Below the pieces are notes generated by a model. It saw nothing but the letters and a program-made list of their open reading frames with translations. It was not told the DNA's origin and searched no databases. Below are positions 36,553 through 55,766 of a DNA stretch of 64,000 bases, piece by piece. The position numbers and the translations under genes were made by a program. This DNA is from Clavelina lepadiformis (Eukaryota > Chordata > Ascidiacea > Aplousobranchia > Clavelinidae): NCBI RefSeq assembly GCF_947623445.1, contig NC_135242.1:3038001-3102000 (forward strand). Direction: 5' to 3'. Each line of letters begins with the position of its first letter. Position 1 is the first letter of the stretch.

Positions 36553-36765
36553 ATGGACTTGATAGAAATCTTGCGCGAAGACGTTTTTCCAAGCGACTCA
36601 TGCTTGAAGCTTGCAAAAAGAGGAATTGACGTATCGCTGAAAATCACAGATCTTTTAGCTCTTTTCAAAAATAAACGAAAAATTCTCGCATCGCTATTGT
36701 GGCACATGCTTGGTACTAACAAGTTAATATCTTCGCAGGATGCTTATATCACACGTTTTAAAATT
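36553..36765 (+). CDS. Orphan 71-codon first exon of an unrecognised gene
   Basis: ATG 36553 opens a frame of 71 codons ending at a strong donor, AAAATT|GTAAGT. The peptide starts MDLIEILREDVFPSD and is predicted mainly helical (KLAKRGIDVSLKITDLLALF; ILASLLWHMLG), with ordinary protein composition. I do not recognise a family and cannot identify the next exon with confidence. A possible acceptor in phase lies at 39737 (TTTTCAG, then a short frame with a stop), but it would span a minus-strand gene. A SINE-like sequence follows the donor. Confidence 0.45.
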
Positions 36766-36782
36766 GTAAGTTTGTGTCCAGT

Positions 36783-36855
36783 GTATAGCACCTCGGTGGC
36801 GCCGCAGTTGTAAACATGTGACGATAGGGCTCGATTCCCAGTATAAAATGTTAAA
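36783..36855 (+). repeat. tRNA-derived SINE head
   Basis: TAGCACCTCGGTGGCGC resembles a box A and GGCTCGATTCCC (36828-36839) a box B, at tRNA-like spacing. No folded acceptor stem is apparent. Adjacent to the donor of the orphan exon. Confidence 0.45.
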
Positions 36856-37840
36856 CAAAGACAATTCAAATATTAAATTATCGTTAAAATTCCTCTGTCT
36901 CACTACGGCAAATAATCCGTGATAGTTAATCGTCAATTTTTGACCTACGAACGGTCTTGACTGGTCTGGAGGAAAGTGTGGTACGGGAACACTTAGCCTA
37001 GGTTGGTCTGCAACAAGCCAGTTTCGAGACAGAACACAAAATACGATTCGTTTGTTTACTGCTCACGTCGCTCTCCGATCTCTCTAGTTGGTAATTTGTG
37101 ACATGCAAATTTCAACTAGTTTGTAAGTGACCTCAGAAGGTAATGGAGTATTTTCCGACTAGTACCAAGCAGTCCATAAGTCACAGAGCGTCTGATCACT
37201 TTGGACCTATTTTTGGTTGATCTGCTACCGCTCGTCGTTTATCAGGCTACCAAAGTGCAAAGACAAGTCGCTGATTGCACGAGGCCGCGTTAGTGGTATT
37301 GCAAACCGTTCGTAATCGAGCACAGACCACTTCAAACCGTCACCGACAGCTTCATCAATCCCCGACCATCACCGCAACCATATTAGTTAAAGTCGGTGGC
37401 AAAAAGTATCTCTGTAAGTGGTCGGAAGTAGGTCGCTTATCGCCTAGGCCCTAGGCCTTACAGTGTGATTGGAATCAAGTACAGGTGACTGGTTCCAGCG
37501 GTTTATCAGAGACCTATTATTATTTTGGATTGAGTAAGAAGTCTAATTTGTTTCACGTTTTATCAACACTTTCCACAAAAATGTACTTTTATAAAATTAC
37601 ATGGAACGCTACTTTTTATTTAGAGTAACGGTGGCGTCGCTTTTAACTAGCATTTGCCTACTTCTGCTTGTTGCTTATGTGCATGATGTCAAAAATCATC
37701 GTCTTTCTTTCCTTAGTTTCGTTATGAAATTAGAGTACGTCAAATCACAACTGAGTTGCGTTGTTAAATTCATCATAACGTCAATTCGAAATAGTAAATA
37801 GTTGTGGCCGCGAGAGCATGATATATTCAACAACATTATT
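36856..37840. other. Region without a recognised gene
   Basis: 36950-37470 is noticeably richer in G+C than its surroundings but has no long frame or clear terminal repeats. It could be promoter or degraded transposon sequence. The frame at 37601-37801 has no support. Confidence 0.4.
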
Positions 37841-40658
37841 TCAGGAACTTAATTCTGGATCTTTCTGCTGTTTCTGTAGTTTGACTGCAACCGCAAGCGG
37901 AGAAGTCGACCTCTCTTCGTCATCTGTAAAATCTGCGAAGGTTTGCTGGCTGCAGTTGCTTTGCTTTCTTCTTACCGAGTATTTGTGGTGCGGACCAACA
38001 AAAGGACTTAACCCGCTGTGTTGAGATGGGTTTGGTGAAGTCGCTCGCTGGACAGTTAATTCATATAAATTACAGTTAATTCAATTCATGTACAGTTAAT
38101 TAATATTTCATCATAATTCATTGTTTACTTTTTATCACCTATAGCCTATGATTTGATCAATTACTGGATTCACAATTGAACTGTCAACGATTTACTTTTA
38201 CAATCATAACTTCATCCGAGGACAGCAAAGGTGAGGGGACTCCCATAGCTTTGCCTTTACTTCTTCTTCGTGATTTCCGCTTGGTGGCAGCACCGAGCAT
38301 TCCTTGTTGGACGTTAAGTAAGGAGACTGGTAGACCGCTCGGGCGTCTACAGTAAAAATCAGATTAAATAAAACAATGCTTCGTATGTTTTCATTTCATT
38401 GGTTTACCTGTAAAAAGAGGAATCTCTTACTAACGGTAAACCTACAGCTACAGAAAAAATATGTTTGAAAGGTTTTTAATCATCTTGTAAAAGTAGCATA
38501 TGCAACGGCATTTCCAAAATAAGTAGGCGGTAGAGTAGTCTGAATTGAGTTTCGACATTTAAGCCGACTTGCTAATTGTACTAAGCATGCTAGCGGTGAA
38601 ATTTTCAACCAGCGTGCCAGACGAAGCGTCAGCCGTCAAGCTTCTTCCGCCGTGGAAATCTGGGACTGTTATTTTCTGGTATCTCACCACGCAATTACTG
38701 CGTCATCCGTCAAGGATGAGTGAGCGCTCTTGTCTCAGACCTTCCCAGGGTTGAGTGAAGATACCCACAAAGCCCTTAAGCAAGCTTACCGCCACAATAT
38801 CAACATACCAGGTAGTTTATTATAAAGTAAGACATTCTTTTAGTTTAATATTTGTGGTACCTAGTTAATTATTTTAAAATTGTAATTTCAATTTCAAAAA
38901 AATCAAGACAAAAATCTGCCCTGATGAACAAACAAACGTCCCGTGAAGTCGAATTGAAGCAACGATTTTTATCGGCAGCTAACCAACCTGGTTTGTATCC
39001 AAAATATGTTACTTTCTGCTTTGTTTCTTTTATAACCTTAACCCCACAATCCACTAAAAATCCTTGCAACTTACTTCCCAATAGAAAAGGGCTGATCGTC
39101 ATACTGTGAAGACAGTGAAGTAGGCCTATCCTCTTCCAAGCTTTCTCTATCTTCCTCGTCACTAAACAATGAAATAACGTTGCGTTGTTTTTATGTTGAT
39201 TTCTGGAATTCACTAAATATCTTTTTCAGTCATATTTTTCCATCTTCACTGTTTAGTTGTTTCATTTTGTAGAATTATTCAACAAATTCGTTTTTGAACT
39301 GGTTAAGTTTCAGTTTGTTATCTGTAAGCTACTGTTATACCGAACAATGTGTTGATTTATAGTTTCTTCAACTTTCTCCATCGTTTCACTACAGAGCATT
39401 AAACTTGAAGCTATAATTGTGTGTCTGGTGGTTGAATCATCGTTTAAAAAATCCTATACAAACACTTCAATATATAATAATTTTAATAGGCTAGATGCAT
39501 ATGATCCAAGCAACAAACCGTATTATCCGTATTCGCTCAAACGATTCAAAGAAAGTAATAAAATTTCAATAATATTTTTATTATTATTATTATTATTATA
39601 AGCCGAACAAAAACGTATAAATTAATACATGTTTTGCTAAGTATAAAGGAAGCCAAGTAATTATATAGATGTAAAGTAGAGATGAGAGCTGAATTTCCCC
39701 AGCCACATGCTGTGTAACTTGTTTTCAGATACGTGGGTTTGTCGGGATCAAGAGTCACGGCTAATTTGGATTAATTTAGAAGACAGGTCGGTATGAAACT
39801 TTAAGCCCTACACTGTACTGTAAAGTCTTTATGATAGGCCGGATTTCTCCGATGCAGAAAGTTAGCTTATGCGCCAATTTTCTAGCGCAGAATTGCAGTT
39901 TTGTCCTAGCCTATACAGTATTCCGTTAAGTATTACCGGTAAAGGCCCAAGTTGCCGTGTCGCAAATTTTTTATCACATTTCTTGGCTTATTTATTCGGC
40001 GCAGTAATAGTATACCTTACCACAGGGTTTTAGCTGAAACGGCACACGTTAAAAATAGTTGTCGCCGCCTCTGTTTGTAAGTTGTTTAAAATAAACAGAA
40101 ATACATAAGCTTCTGGTTATGAGCCCAGTCGAATAATAATAATAATAATGAGATTAGGCTACAGGATTATTGACTAAGTATATACTGTAGCTATCAATTT
40201 GTCCACGTTTATTATCGTTTTATGTACCTCATCCGTCAGATTAACCAGTGTGGATAGGGTCGAGTAACCAGCTGGAAGATTCTCTACCGATAAATCATAA
40301 GTCGTTATAAAGTTTTGGACGTCATTCGCTGTTACTTCGCTTTGTTCATCTTTTTGTAGTGCTTTAAAAAGCAGGGTTTTTGCAAACTTCAAAAGTTCGT
40401 TAGCAGTTGCAATGGTTTCTTTTGCTTCTTTTCTAACCTAGCACACAGTACACGCATCCATGTTGTATACAAACAGTGATTTAGGCTAATCAATGTGCAC
40501 TTTCATGAATTTGTATCACTATAGTCAGTACAAGTGAGCCATTTATTTACCTTTTTAGCGTAAACTCGACTTGCTCTAGCGTGGGCTTCTGCTCGTTTTG
40601 AATCTTCACTCGCTTTTACTGCGCAGGCAGCAAGCCTGACAATATCTTCAGTCTTCAT
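37841..40658 (-). CDS. Unrecognised protein gene, six supported exons plus one doubtful
   Basis: Supported exons in coding order are 40551-40658, 40228-40437, 39341-39388, 39075-39161, 38196-38346 (or to 38202) and 37841-38047. Each has GT/AG borders and the phases join, except that one extra exon is needed between the second and third; a candidate lies near 40030-40080. The N-terminal ~105 residues are helical and Ala/Lys-rich (MKTEDIVRLAACAVKAS; RAEAHARASRVYAKK; LPAGYSTLSTLVNLTDE). Next come a short coiled segment (ETMEKVEETINQHIVR), an acidic Ser-rich stretch (RDEEDRESLEEDR), a basic patch (ATKRKSRRRSKGKA), and a Ser/Gln-rich C-terminus ending DPELSS. The basic patch could be a nuclear signal. 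I know no matching family. Confidence 0.6.
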
Positions 40659-43600
40659 TTTTCAAAATGCTTATGACTAAATTAAGTTAACTTACCAGGA
40701 AATGATGTTACAGGAATTGTTAAACAAAAAGAAACACGACACTCGATATTTCATGTACAGTATTTTCATTTTTACGCTTTTACATTGCTAAGACTGAAGG
40801 TTGATGTTTTCGCAACAATGCTAATAGCATTATGTGATAACAAAAGTTACTATTATTAAACATTCTTCAAGCATTCGTCATTCATTACACAGCATCTGGT
40901 TAGGGGGACCACCAGCTGCATGATTCATGATAGCAGCGTGAGTCGGGTAGCTGGTGACTGTCATTATGAAGTGTTTGTTTTCGCCGGTCTAGAGTAAAAG
41001 CTTCGACAGCTGCGTGGTGTGATCGGTAGAGCGTGGCGAGTCACGTGCCCACTTAAGCAACAGGCCGCGCGACAATTCAATTTCTTTGAAGCCTCTCTCT
41101 CAAGTATTTTTTAAACTGTAATTGATTTCGGCGTAAGGTATCGCTAGTCAGAGCTTAGTCTAGTGATGCGTTGATGTGAAATGCAGGATTCTGTTTTGCT
41201 AGACTACAGGTAGTACAGGAACTATCTTGTCGGTATTAATTAGTATCACTAGCTAAGCTTCTTTCAAGTATGCAGTATTTCCGTGCCGTATGCAAATTAG
41301 TTTAGAATCATGCTTGCTGGCATGGGAAACTGATAGCCCACTGCAGTCATGCCATGGAGCTGAACCATAGCGTCAATGACTTTTTGTAAAGCCGAAGGAA
41401 TTGGGTTATAATTTTATAGACTAACTATATTAGCCTAAATTATACACGAAACAGGAAGTTACTGCAGTTAACGTGCTACATGCATTCATATTACTAGAAT
41501 TTGTTGCTACGCTGGTGTATTTTTAACAGACAGTAGTCAATTCAATTTGATTTCCACACATTTTGTTTCTGCTAGGTTATGTATATAACCTAATGGTTGA
41601 AGTGTAGCCTATCATGTGACTGTCTAGCATAGCCTACATTTTGCACACTGGTCTTTCTGTCTTTATTAAGTTTTGTCATTTTCTTTTTAATCATTCTTAT
41701 ACTTTCATTGCTGAGCTGTATATTTTCTACTTAGTCTGTAAGTGTTACCACTGCCATACCAGTTTAATCATAAATTTTAGGCTTTGGACATAATTTTATC
41801 AGACGGTTTATATTGTTATATTTATCAATGTGCAACTTATAAAAATTCTGCTAAAAGTTTGATGAGTAAATGTTATGCTGAAAACTTGATTAAAATCCCA
41901 CTACCCTTTATACCTATACCACTATGGATGTTTCAGGATACCGTATACACTAATTATATATATAAACATAAAACAGACTGGAAGTGCTCCTGTTCCAGAC
42001 TGAAAAGAAAGGCAATCTTCGACGAGAAATCGTGCATACAAAAAGCCAAATACTGCTCGAGCTCTGAAGCCTTGAATTCTTTTTTTAGTTATTATAAATT
42101 GGCGTTCAAACAACCAACTTTTGCTTGTTGTTTATCATAAATCGATGAATATTGAATATTGATGAATCTCATGCATTCAGATGCCACACTTTCCACTAAA
42201 GTTTTTGTTTGCGCTGGCCATTTGATACATTTCTATATAATGTATACCAGTATCAAGTTATTCATTCAGAACAATTCCCATGCAAAATCATTTATTTACA
42301 GTTATTCAGAAAAGTCTGGCATTAGCATAAGTTTTTGTGACTTATGCACTGCGCAGAGAAGAAGATAAACTCCATGAAACCTTTGAAGTTTCAACTTACT
42401 TACAGCTATGATGATAATTAATAAGACATCATGAATTATCAACTATTGGTGTATGTCTATTGTCTATACAACCGCTTCCATTTAACTTTCAGTTTTTATC
42501 AGGATTGATGGATAATATCGCCCTATTTTCTGTTACTGCTGTATAAAATTTACTTGCTTTGGCTGTCTGTTTGGCAATGTATAGGCTTACCATGTGTATA
42601 TACGAAGTATGCGGGACAAAGCTTTTACAATGAACTGTGAAGTTTCTAAGCTAGGCAAGTTCTTGCACTCATATAAGATAATAATGCTTGTTCAGTCACT
42701 GCTGTTTGAAGTTTTGACGCTTTGGCTGTCGGTGAGCCAGTGTTCAATGTGTGGGTGTATAAGTAGCCTTGTTGCTACTTACAGTATATCATGTATTTCA
42801 TTGGAAAATTACGTTGATTGATTGATTCAAAAATTTGAATGTCTGCAGAGACATTGTGTTTTTATAGAGACATTTTCTTTTTGTGAATCCTTCATGACTC
42901 CATAGCTACGGTTTATATTTTCTAATCCAGATGTTTTCATATGATTTTTTGTCACCAGTAAATATGGTACAGTATAATTTTCAAATTGCGTAAATGGGTA
43001 AAGTACAAACAATATAAATATTTGGTTGCAAGGCTCAAATAACATCTGAGAAGGATCCTTGGTGATTTGAAATTTGGTATAGACAAATTCGACAGCTGCT
43101 GTATCATGAGGTGCCTTGGGAATGACTTTCTGCTTGGTTCAAAAAATCGTTTTATGACACATGTTTGTTAGCATTAGCGCGTTCTCATATTGTCGCTGTG
43201 ACCGATTTGCCCAGTTAAAGTTTAACCAGACCTCTTTACTTTAGACGCAAATGTAAGATGGTTCCGCATTTTGTACACGTGTGTTTATTGAAGGTGGAAT
43301 TTCCCTTGTAGCTTAGCCAGTATAAAACTAGGCATAGTCTTTATGTGAAACTATTTCTGTTCCTGACATGCGGTAAGCCGTAAGCGATTTAATACAAGTT
43401 GTAGCCGCCTGTTTCCTGAATTCCCACTAATACAGGGATTCTTTCAAGTGATGTATGCACTTTGCACCACTTTAATGTAATTTGACGTCAATTTAGGCCA
43501 CTCGACCACATTTCAAACATTTGAACTGGCCATGCGCCCAATGTAGGGGATTTGTCTAACCCTCATTCATTAATCGACTGCTAGCTTAGAGTATTTATAT

Positions 43601-46600
43601 ATTTTTTTGATCGTATTAATTCATTGTGTTATCTACGTCCGAACTCTGTAGTGGTTTCGTAATTTAATCTTGTCGAGTGCGTTACAAAACGTGTTGAAAG
43701 TTGACGTTATGCTCTGATTCTACACCATAATAGATTGTGATGGTTGGAAAATAAACGATTGTTATGATTGACGGAGGTGAAACTTTTGTCACCGCTTACT
43801 TCCAACCATTTGTCTCTAACGTTTGATTCGGCTTATCCGTGGCATTCGTTTAGCTCCAATTTCTCTTCCCAAGTACACTTGACCGCTACACGGCGCTACA
43901 GCATTGTCATACTTCAGTGTAATGTCGACCAGGAATAACCCTTCCTGCAAGTTAAATGTGAAATATTTACATCACAATCAAAGCGGTTGCTCGAAAGATG
44001 TATTCGTGTGTGAATACGCTCGAGCTCCATGCTGTGAGTCATTTCCGGTCACATTTTTTAAAAATTCCTCAGCACTTTTTGCTTAGTTAAACTTCACTAT
44101 TACGACCGATGCTTATCCAGCGTGAATACTGAATAGCATTCAATGGGTTTATGGTTGCGTATTGAGTTAGAATTTTTCACAGCGTTCTTGCTTTATTAAT
44201 TTGTTTAGTTTCTTTTTTAAACGAACGACACCGGTCAACACCCGACAACAGTCGCGGTCGTAAAACTTAATGTGAGTTCATAATCGTAATCAACTATTGA
44301 CCTTATAAAGAACAGAAGGGTCCGGGTCTGAAGGACTTGGAATTTGTCGGGAACTTCCCGCTAAAGTAACTAAAGTTTTTTCCGTTGATTTTGTGGTAAC
44401 TTACAGGTAAAGGATATTCCCCTATAAACCGTAATTTTTGATTTTGGGGAATGAAAAAAAACGCGAAATCGAGCCACAAATTGATATCTGGGTCTTTTAA
44501 TTGGATTATATCTATTCCTTTAACTTGCTTTTTACAACCTTTAGCATTCATTAAAGCGTTGAAGATAAAATTTTTAGAGTTCAATCATGTTTAAAACAAG
44601 TCCCATCATCCTAATTCTGTCGTGGAAACTCCGCGTTCAATGCGCATTCCCTCCAGATTTGACTCCATGCAGTTCTGTCACGTGGACACGTAACAGAGGT
44701 GATCTTAGAGGGGCAATACGTCATCGTACGAAATAGTTTGCGATTTTATTTCGTCATAAAAAGTTTTCCGTCCAGACTTGCCCGCTGTGTGACTATGTCA
44801 AGGATTTGTTGAAAGTTGGACCATTAATCACTTTAATGGCTGTTTATTCGCAGTATTTCTTGAACTTTAATTCTTTTATTTCTATTTAATCTGGGCGTCT
44901 TATGTAAGCAATGTATGCAAATATCCACAATCTTCATCGTCATGTTGGATATTATTTATAGTATAGGTTTGTCAATACGACCAATGTACAAGTTAGGTTA
45001 AGTTTGTTTGCTTTAAGCAAGCTAGAATTTACCGGTATAGGTTTGAGAAGATTTGTTTTATAACGTCGTCTTATTTACATTCAGCACAAAATTTAACTTA
45101 ATTCGAATACGCCTTTGACCAAAATTCATCGCAGTTCTCATCAATAGATCTGTGGTCCCCGTTTAGAAGTTGAATCATTTCTATTCGCTTCCGTCAACTT
45201 TGCCGTCACTTATCAAATGGACAAAGCTTTAAAATAACATACCAATAAGTCGACTATTCTATTCCTACAACCCTATTGTTAACCGGCTGTTATTTGTAGG
45301 ACATTACAAACGAAAGGGTCGTGATTTGTGTTTACCCACTAAAAGAAAACCGTTGCCTATTGCTGTTCTATATTTGTCATGGATGGATTTTGTTATTGTT
45401 GGCATTCATTGTCGCATCTTAGTTGAATCGCGTATTCAGCGGCGGTGCGGGTTCACATTTTTGTCATAGACTCCCCCACAATGGGGCAGACGTAACAAAA
45501 ACATTTCGATAGCACCGCTGTTTGAAACAGCCCCTTTCTATTCATCACCACGTGATCGTCGACTTCCGTCCCCTACAATTTAAGGGTCCGTATTTTTGGA
45601 CCCCTTGCTGAGGTTTAAATGTGCCCTACAAAAGATTTTGATCAGGAAAGAAAAAGCTCATCCGTATTTTCAAATTTGCCCTACGGTACCCTTCGCTTTG
45701 AAAAGGGAAATGGAAGAATGAGCCTGCAAAGTATTGGGCGTTACGGCATTCATTTATTATTTGCTTATTTTTGTTCTTTACTTCCCTTGCTCTGGCATAT
45801 TGTGGTCAGTTTTTCAATAGGACTTCGTCAAAGAATACTTTCACAGCCAAATCTCTTTGGCAAATAAAATGGCACCTTTTATTTTCCCAGCCGGGCAAGT
45901 CCATTCATGATTTGAATTTATCAAATAGAAGTTTCATTGTTACGTCATAACCACACCTTTCCTTTTCGCTATTGTCTCAACTTTCAATGGCGATTGTGAA
46001 GGCGTGTTATTTTGCTACCATCAATGAGTGCTTAAGTTGAGAATTTCTAGTCCCGGCTTGCCTGTTTTAATGATCGCCTTCGCGGTGTTAGTCTATTGTG
46101 GGGTCCACCGCAAACACAGCAAAAAAATGTGTAGCTCGATCTTAGCAGAAGGCTGTGGCCTGTGGTCTCAAGACAATCTTCGCTAAAGTCCGACTGCATG
46201 AACCTGCTTCTTCTGGATCGTTTTTTCTTTCCCATATTTGACTCCTCCGCTCCTCATTGTTCGGCTTCGGTTGCGGCTTTCCCATGAGTCGGAATATTTT
46301 TGGTGTAAATTTGCAACTTACTCGTCCCGTGGCGCAATATTTACAGGAGTTTGTGTATTGTTATTTGTTGTTAAATCACTTATCACAACATCCCTTTCGG
46401 CGTTAGAGAAAAGCTGAACATTTCAAATTTCCCAAGTTGCAATGAATGCTTGCAACGTCTCTCCCGGGGATGTCGGCCTTTACTTCGCGATCAGGACAAT
46501 CAACTTTTCAATATCGGCTCGATTTCAATAATCATCAATCGCGAGGCAGCGACATCAGAGGGAAACTTAAATAATTTTCAAATGACGTGCGTGGCATTTA

Positions 46601-49600
46601 AAGCCTCAAGACGTCTTGTATTTTCTTATGTTTGCCGCACAAGTGAGGCTGCCACCAAGTTGAACAAATATTATTAAACTTTTCGCAAGATGACGGCTTG
46701 TACTGGAGAATGCTTTAAAGGGCTTGTCTGGACAAGAGCCGCCTCATATTTTTTATCCAGGATAATCCTTGTTAATTCCCATTCAGTAGATTTCCTTTGG
46801 GGTAAGTGCAAATATTATCTGATCCTATCTGATAATAAAAGAATTCTTGAAAAACTTATGAACTTTTTAATTAAAATGAGTGACCAATTGAGTGCCCTTA
46901 AAAAGTCGTTGTTCACACCTTTGGCCGTAAGCGATTTGTAACAAGCGCAAGGGGTCATGACATGCTGGCAACGGCAGACTCTATTTTTCATTTTTTCCGA
47001 ACCATAAATAGACTTGATTGCCGTTCATGGCACCCTCAATGCCAATCAATGTTATTACGGCTCTAAAATGTGCAATTTAACACGCATTTTGCATGTTATG
47101 GTAAAATATATACTCCAAAGCAAAAAAATATACGATGTACTTCATACACCAATTATTATTTTTTGGGTTTGACGATTTAGCTTCATATCGAAACCGCAGA
47201 GGGTTTTAATTATAGTGGAAGTATTTGCCCAAAGTGTAGGTTACTGCTTCACGTTACTCCTTAAACGCAACAACGCTCTGTAGACATAATGTCTATCAAT
47301 TGAAAGTAGTCCGAAGAGCGAGTCGCCAAAAAGTACGCAGGTGTTTTTAGAAGTGCTAAGACGTGACGCTAACAAAGCTGAAACTTTCGCCAGGTGCCCC
47401 AGCGTCTCAAGAAATGTTGTCCCGGCACCTTAACAATCGAGTTAGCCTTTTTTTTCAAGAGTGTTGTCACTTTTGACTGATATGGGAATTTAAACTTCGC
47501 CACAGCTCGAGAGTTTGTGGGAAACGTCGTCACAAATCGCTTTATTATGTCACATAAGACCCCATTGTGATGCGTAGTACATGTGTACGGGTATTGTCAT
47601 ACGGCCGGAACGTAACAAAATCGCAATGTTTCCTACGCTAAAGAACAGTTGTGTTATTCACTCTTTGGTATTCTTCACGCGTTTTCGCGACTAAGCGATC
47701 ATTTGAAGCTACACTGTTACATCAGTCGTTGTCAAGATGAGCCCGAGGCTTTCTCACACTCAACATTTTAATGGTATCATGTTTCGATGTGTCGTTTATT
47801 GTGTGATAGAACTCGGTCTGATCGGCACAATGAACCGGGACACTCCTGGCACCTGTAGCTACTTGACTGCAGGGGTCCCCGGCATTTAACCAATTGTCCA
47901 AGCAAGTTACTGTCGCTTTGTGCACATAACTTTCCTTATTCTTTTCGAAATTCTTTGGTGGTCCCTCGCCGGAAGGTCTTTCTTATTCGGCTCGTTCTTT
48001 ATTTTCGACATTTTTTCATTGAAACTCCGATAGAATTTCGGATATCCTTTTAATTATCCTCCTACCTTGAGCGTTGTTTTATAATCGCCATTTAAACGTT
48101 GGGCGTGCCTTTGTTTTAGGAGTAAAGCATATTTGAGTAATAACATTTAAGCATTGTCAAGTTTTGAAAACTTATAACAAGTCAAGTAACCTATTCCTGG
48201 GAGTTTGTGATCATTTCAAAGAGCACAGAATTGAAGGCAAGACAAATTTTCTTCTTTTCGTAGTCTCCCCCTCACACGTCATTTTAAGACAATATTTCCG
48301 TCCGTAATCGCCAGACATTTGCGTTCGTCAGTGCAATTGTAAGAACAGGAAAAACGTTTCTTTCGACACAAACAGGTACTTGAGAGCATATACCAGCTCA
48401 ACGCCCTATAATGATTTTTGTTGCATTTTTCATGGCACCAGGGATGTTTGTTTATTTAGTCCAATTTACTGGGCCCGTCCACTTATCTGCTTTGTGGTAC
48501 GCCAAGGTGACGACAGCGGCCCCGTGACAGCCTCCTTTGTTTCTGATTGGCCAGGGCGCGGTGATTTAAACTGCATGGCTCATTGAAATTAATAGGCTCG
48601 GTCGATTTAAAACTTTCGCCGGCGCACGCCGTCACGATGGATTATTGTTCAGGTGATGTCACACCAATACAAGCGGATGTCACTAACTGTTGCGCAAACT
48701 TTCCCCAAAAAAAACAAAGTGCAGGAGTGATCGCTGCAACGTCAATTTAAATTTACTGCATCTTCGCCTTAAAGGTGTCGTTTTTTTGACGAGCACGTTA
48801 TCTCTTAAAGGGAAATGTCCACGAGTTGTTTGCTGAGGTCCTTGCGGAAATCGTTAAAGTTTTATCCCAGTCAACTTATATTGGTACAGTTGCTACAACA
48901 AATCAAAGTCGTAAATCAACGCGCATGAAACCTCAACGTCCACTTTAACACGATTTATCACCGACGTAACAAATTTCTCACAAGTTCTCCGAATGCTTGT
49001 TACACGCTGCTTGCTTATATTACTACGATATCATGATACAATTACCATTGAAACTTTTACCGTTTATTTACTTTTTAAGAATATCAAGTTTAAACAGTTT
49101 TATTGCGTTTTCAATTGTTCTGAAGTTATAAGTGTATGAGGTCATTTTGTTCGCAAGAATTTATTTATTTATTCTCCTATCATCGATATTGACCAATAGA
49201 AATGCTGTCGCCTCAAGTTATGTATCGGTACGTACACGTCGTATTGTGCATTTAAGCAAATAATGCTGCACGTCAAATTTAGTATTCATCGATTTTGATG
49301 TGATCGCGAATTAAACACACAACAAAAATATTCCCGAAGAAATTCCGATTTGCATTGTGCTTAGCAATTTCAGGCCATTAGCACTGTTTTTAAAACTCGC
49401 CGTACGACAAAGAAAATGTTTTTATAAAAAAAATTGAACATATTCTTTTGGCAAGAGGGCATATTAATGGAGCAATAATTCGGACATTTGTTAGTTCCAA
49501 GGCGATGGCTCGTACGGACTTGCCTAAGTCAATCTTCGCGTAGTGGTTCCTTGAACAAACATGGTCGAACAAAGCGACGTAACCATCGTCTTTCATGTCT

Positions 49601-50630
49601 TAAATAAATCTCCAATTCATCGAGACGCGCGGCCCCATTTAACGCTGAACTTTTTGTCAAATTCTTCTTTGCCTTTTCCTTTCCAGTTTCATTGAGCCGG
49701 CCGGCTTAGGAAAAAGTTTTCCAAACTTATTTAGGCCGTCTCTGTTGACAAGCCCGTGGCATTTGGACGCTTTGCCGGCGGTAAGGCAGCAGCTCCAAGG
49801 CGTCTTGTGTTTGATCGTAAGTGCGTGGCAGCAAACTTTGTTTTACTGCAACATAAACGTTGGTTTAATTCTTGGTGTTTGCAGGCGTTGGTGCTAAGAT
49901 AACAATCATAAAATATTGGTCACTGATGACTATAAAGGCAGATTTCTGTGTTTAATTCAAATTACAACGTTTTTTTAGGGTGTGTAAGTCAAGTCTCAGA
50001 ATTTTTAAAAGTCAAGTTTGCGCCTGCAAGGTGTAGAGTATTTTACATCCCTGCACAAAATATGCAAGCTATGTTCAAAGTGATTGGTTACCGCGCAATT
50101 TTCGTGATAAACGAGTATTTATGCCCTCCCACGGCATAGTAGTGCCATACAACATTTTCACTTGCCGAAATTTACAAATTCTATTTATTTTTAATTGATG
50201 TTGAAATTGCAATAACATTGTAATGAAAATTTGTTCAGAAACTTGTTATTGCGAGGCCTGACGAAACACGCCCTGGGCTCTTTTGTTGCTTGGTTGTTGA
50301 TTTCAATTGAGGTTAGGGGCACATTTAGACTTGTTCGAAAGTGATTCTATTCAACGCGGTGACTTGGGGCAGAAATAGTAAACAGATCAGAGCCTTAGAC
50401 AATCGTTTGTTGATTTTTGTTTGTCAATTTATCAACCAAAACTAACAGTGTATAGTAGCCACGTAAGCTTATCGTGTTCTTTATTTTGGCAAAGACAAAG
50501 AACAGCAAAGAGTCCAGTGTCTTTCTCCTTTTCAAATCGGATTATTTTAACCTAATGTTACCATTACTTTTCAGAAAAACTATAGAAAAAACTGTAAGCT
50601 CTGTAGAGATAGCATTCTGATGTCGATGAA
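40659..50630. other. About 10 kb gene-poor interval upstream of MYB
   Basis: No frame here combines protein-like composition with splice sites or family resemblance; the longest, 41784-42140, is AT-driven. 48540-48620 groups a CCAAT box in reverse (ATTGGCC), GGGCGCGG and TTTAAA motifs and could be a regulatory or distal promoter site. The interval presumably holds MYB control sequences and the promoter of the minus-strand gene ending at 40658. Nothing transposon-like with clear ends was found. Confidence 0.4.

Positions 50631-55766
<5,136 letters not shown>

Noticed and set aside
39581-40149. ATT/AAT trinucleotide runs
   Set aside because: Ordinary short microsatellites of five to six units.
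41784-42140. 118-codon plus-strand frame in the gene-poor interval
   Set aside because: Composition (Tyr/Lys/Ile/Cys from AT-rich DNA), no conserved motif and no supporting splice sites.
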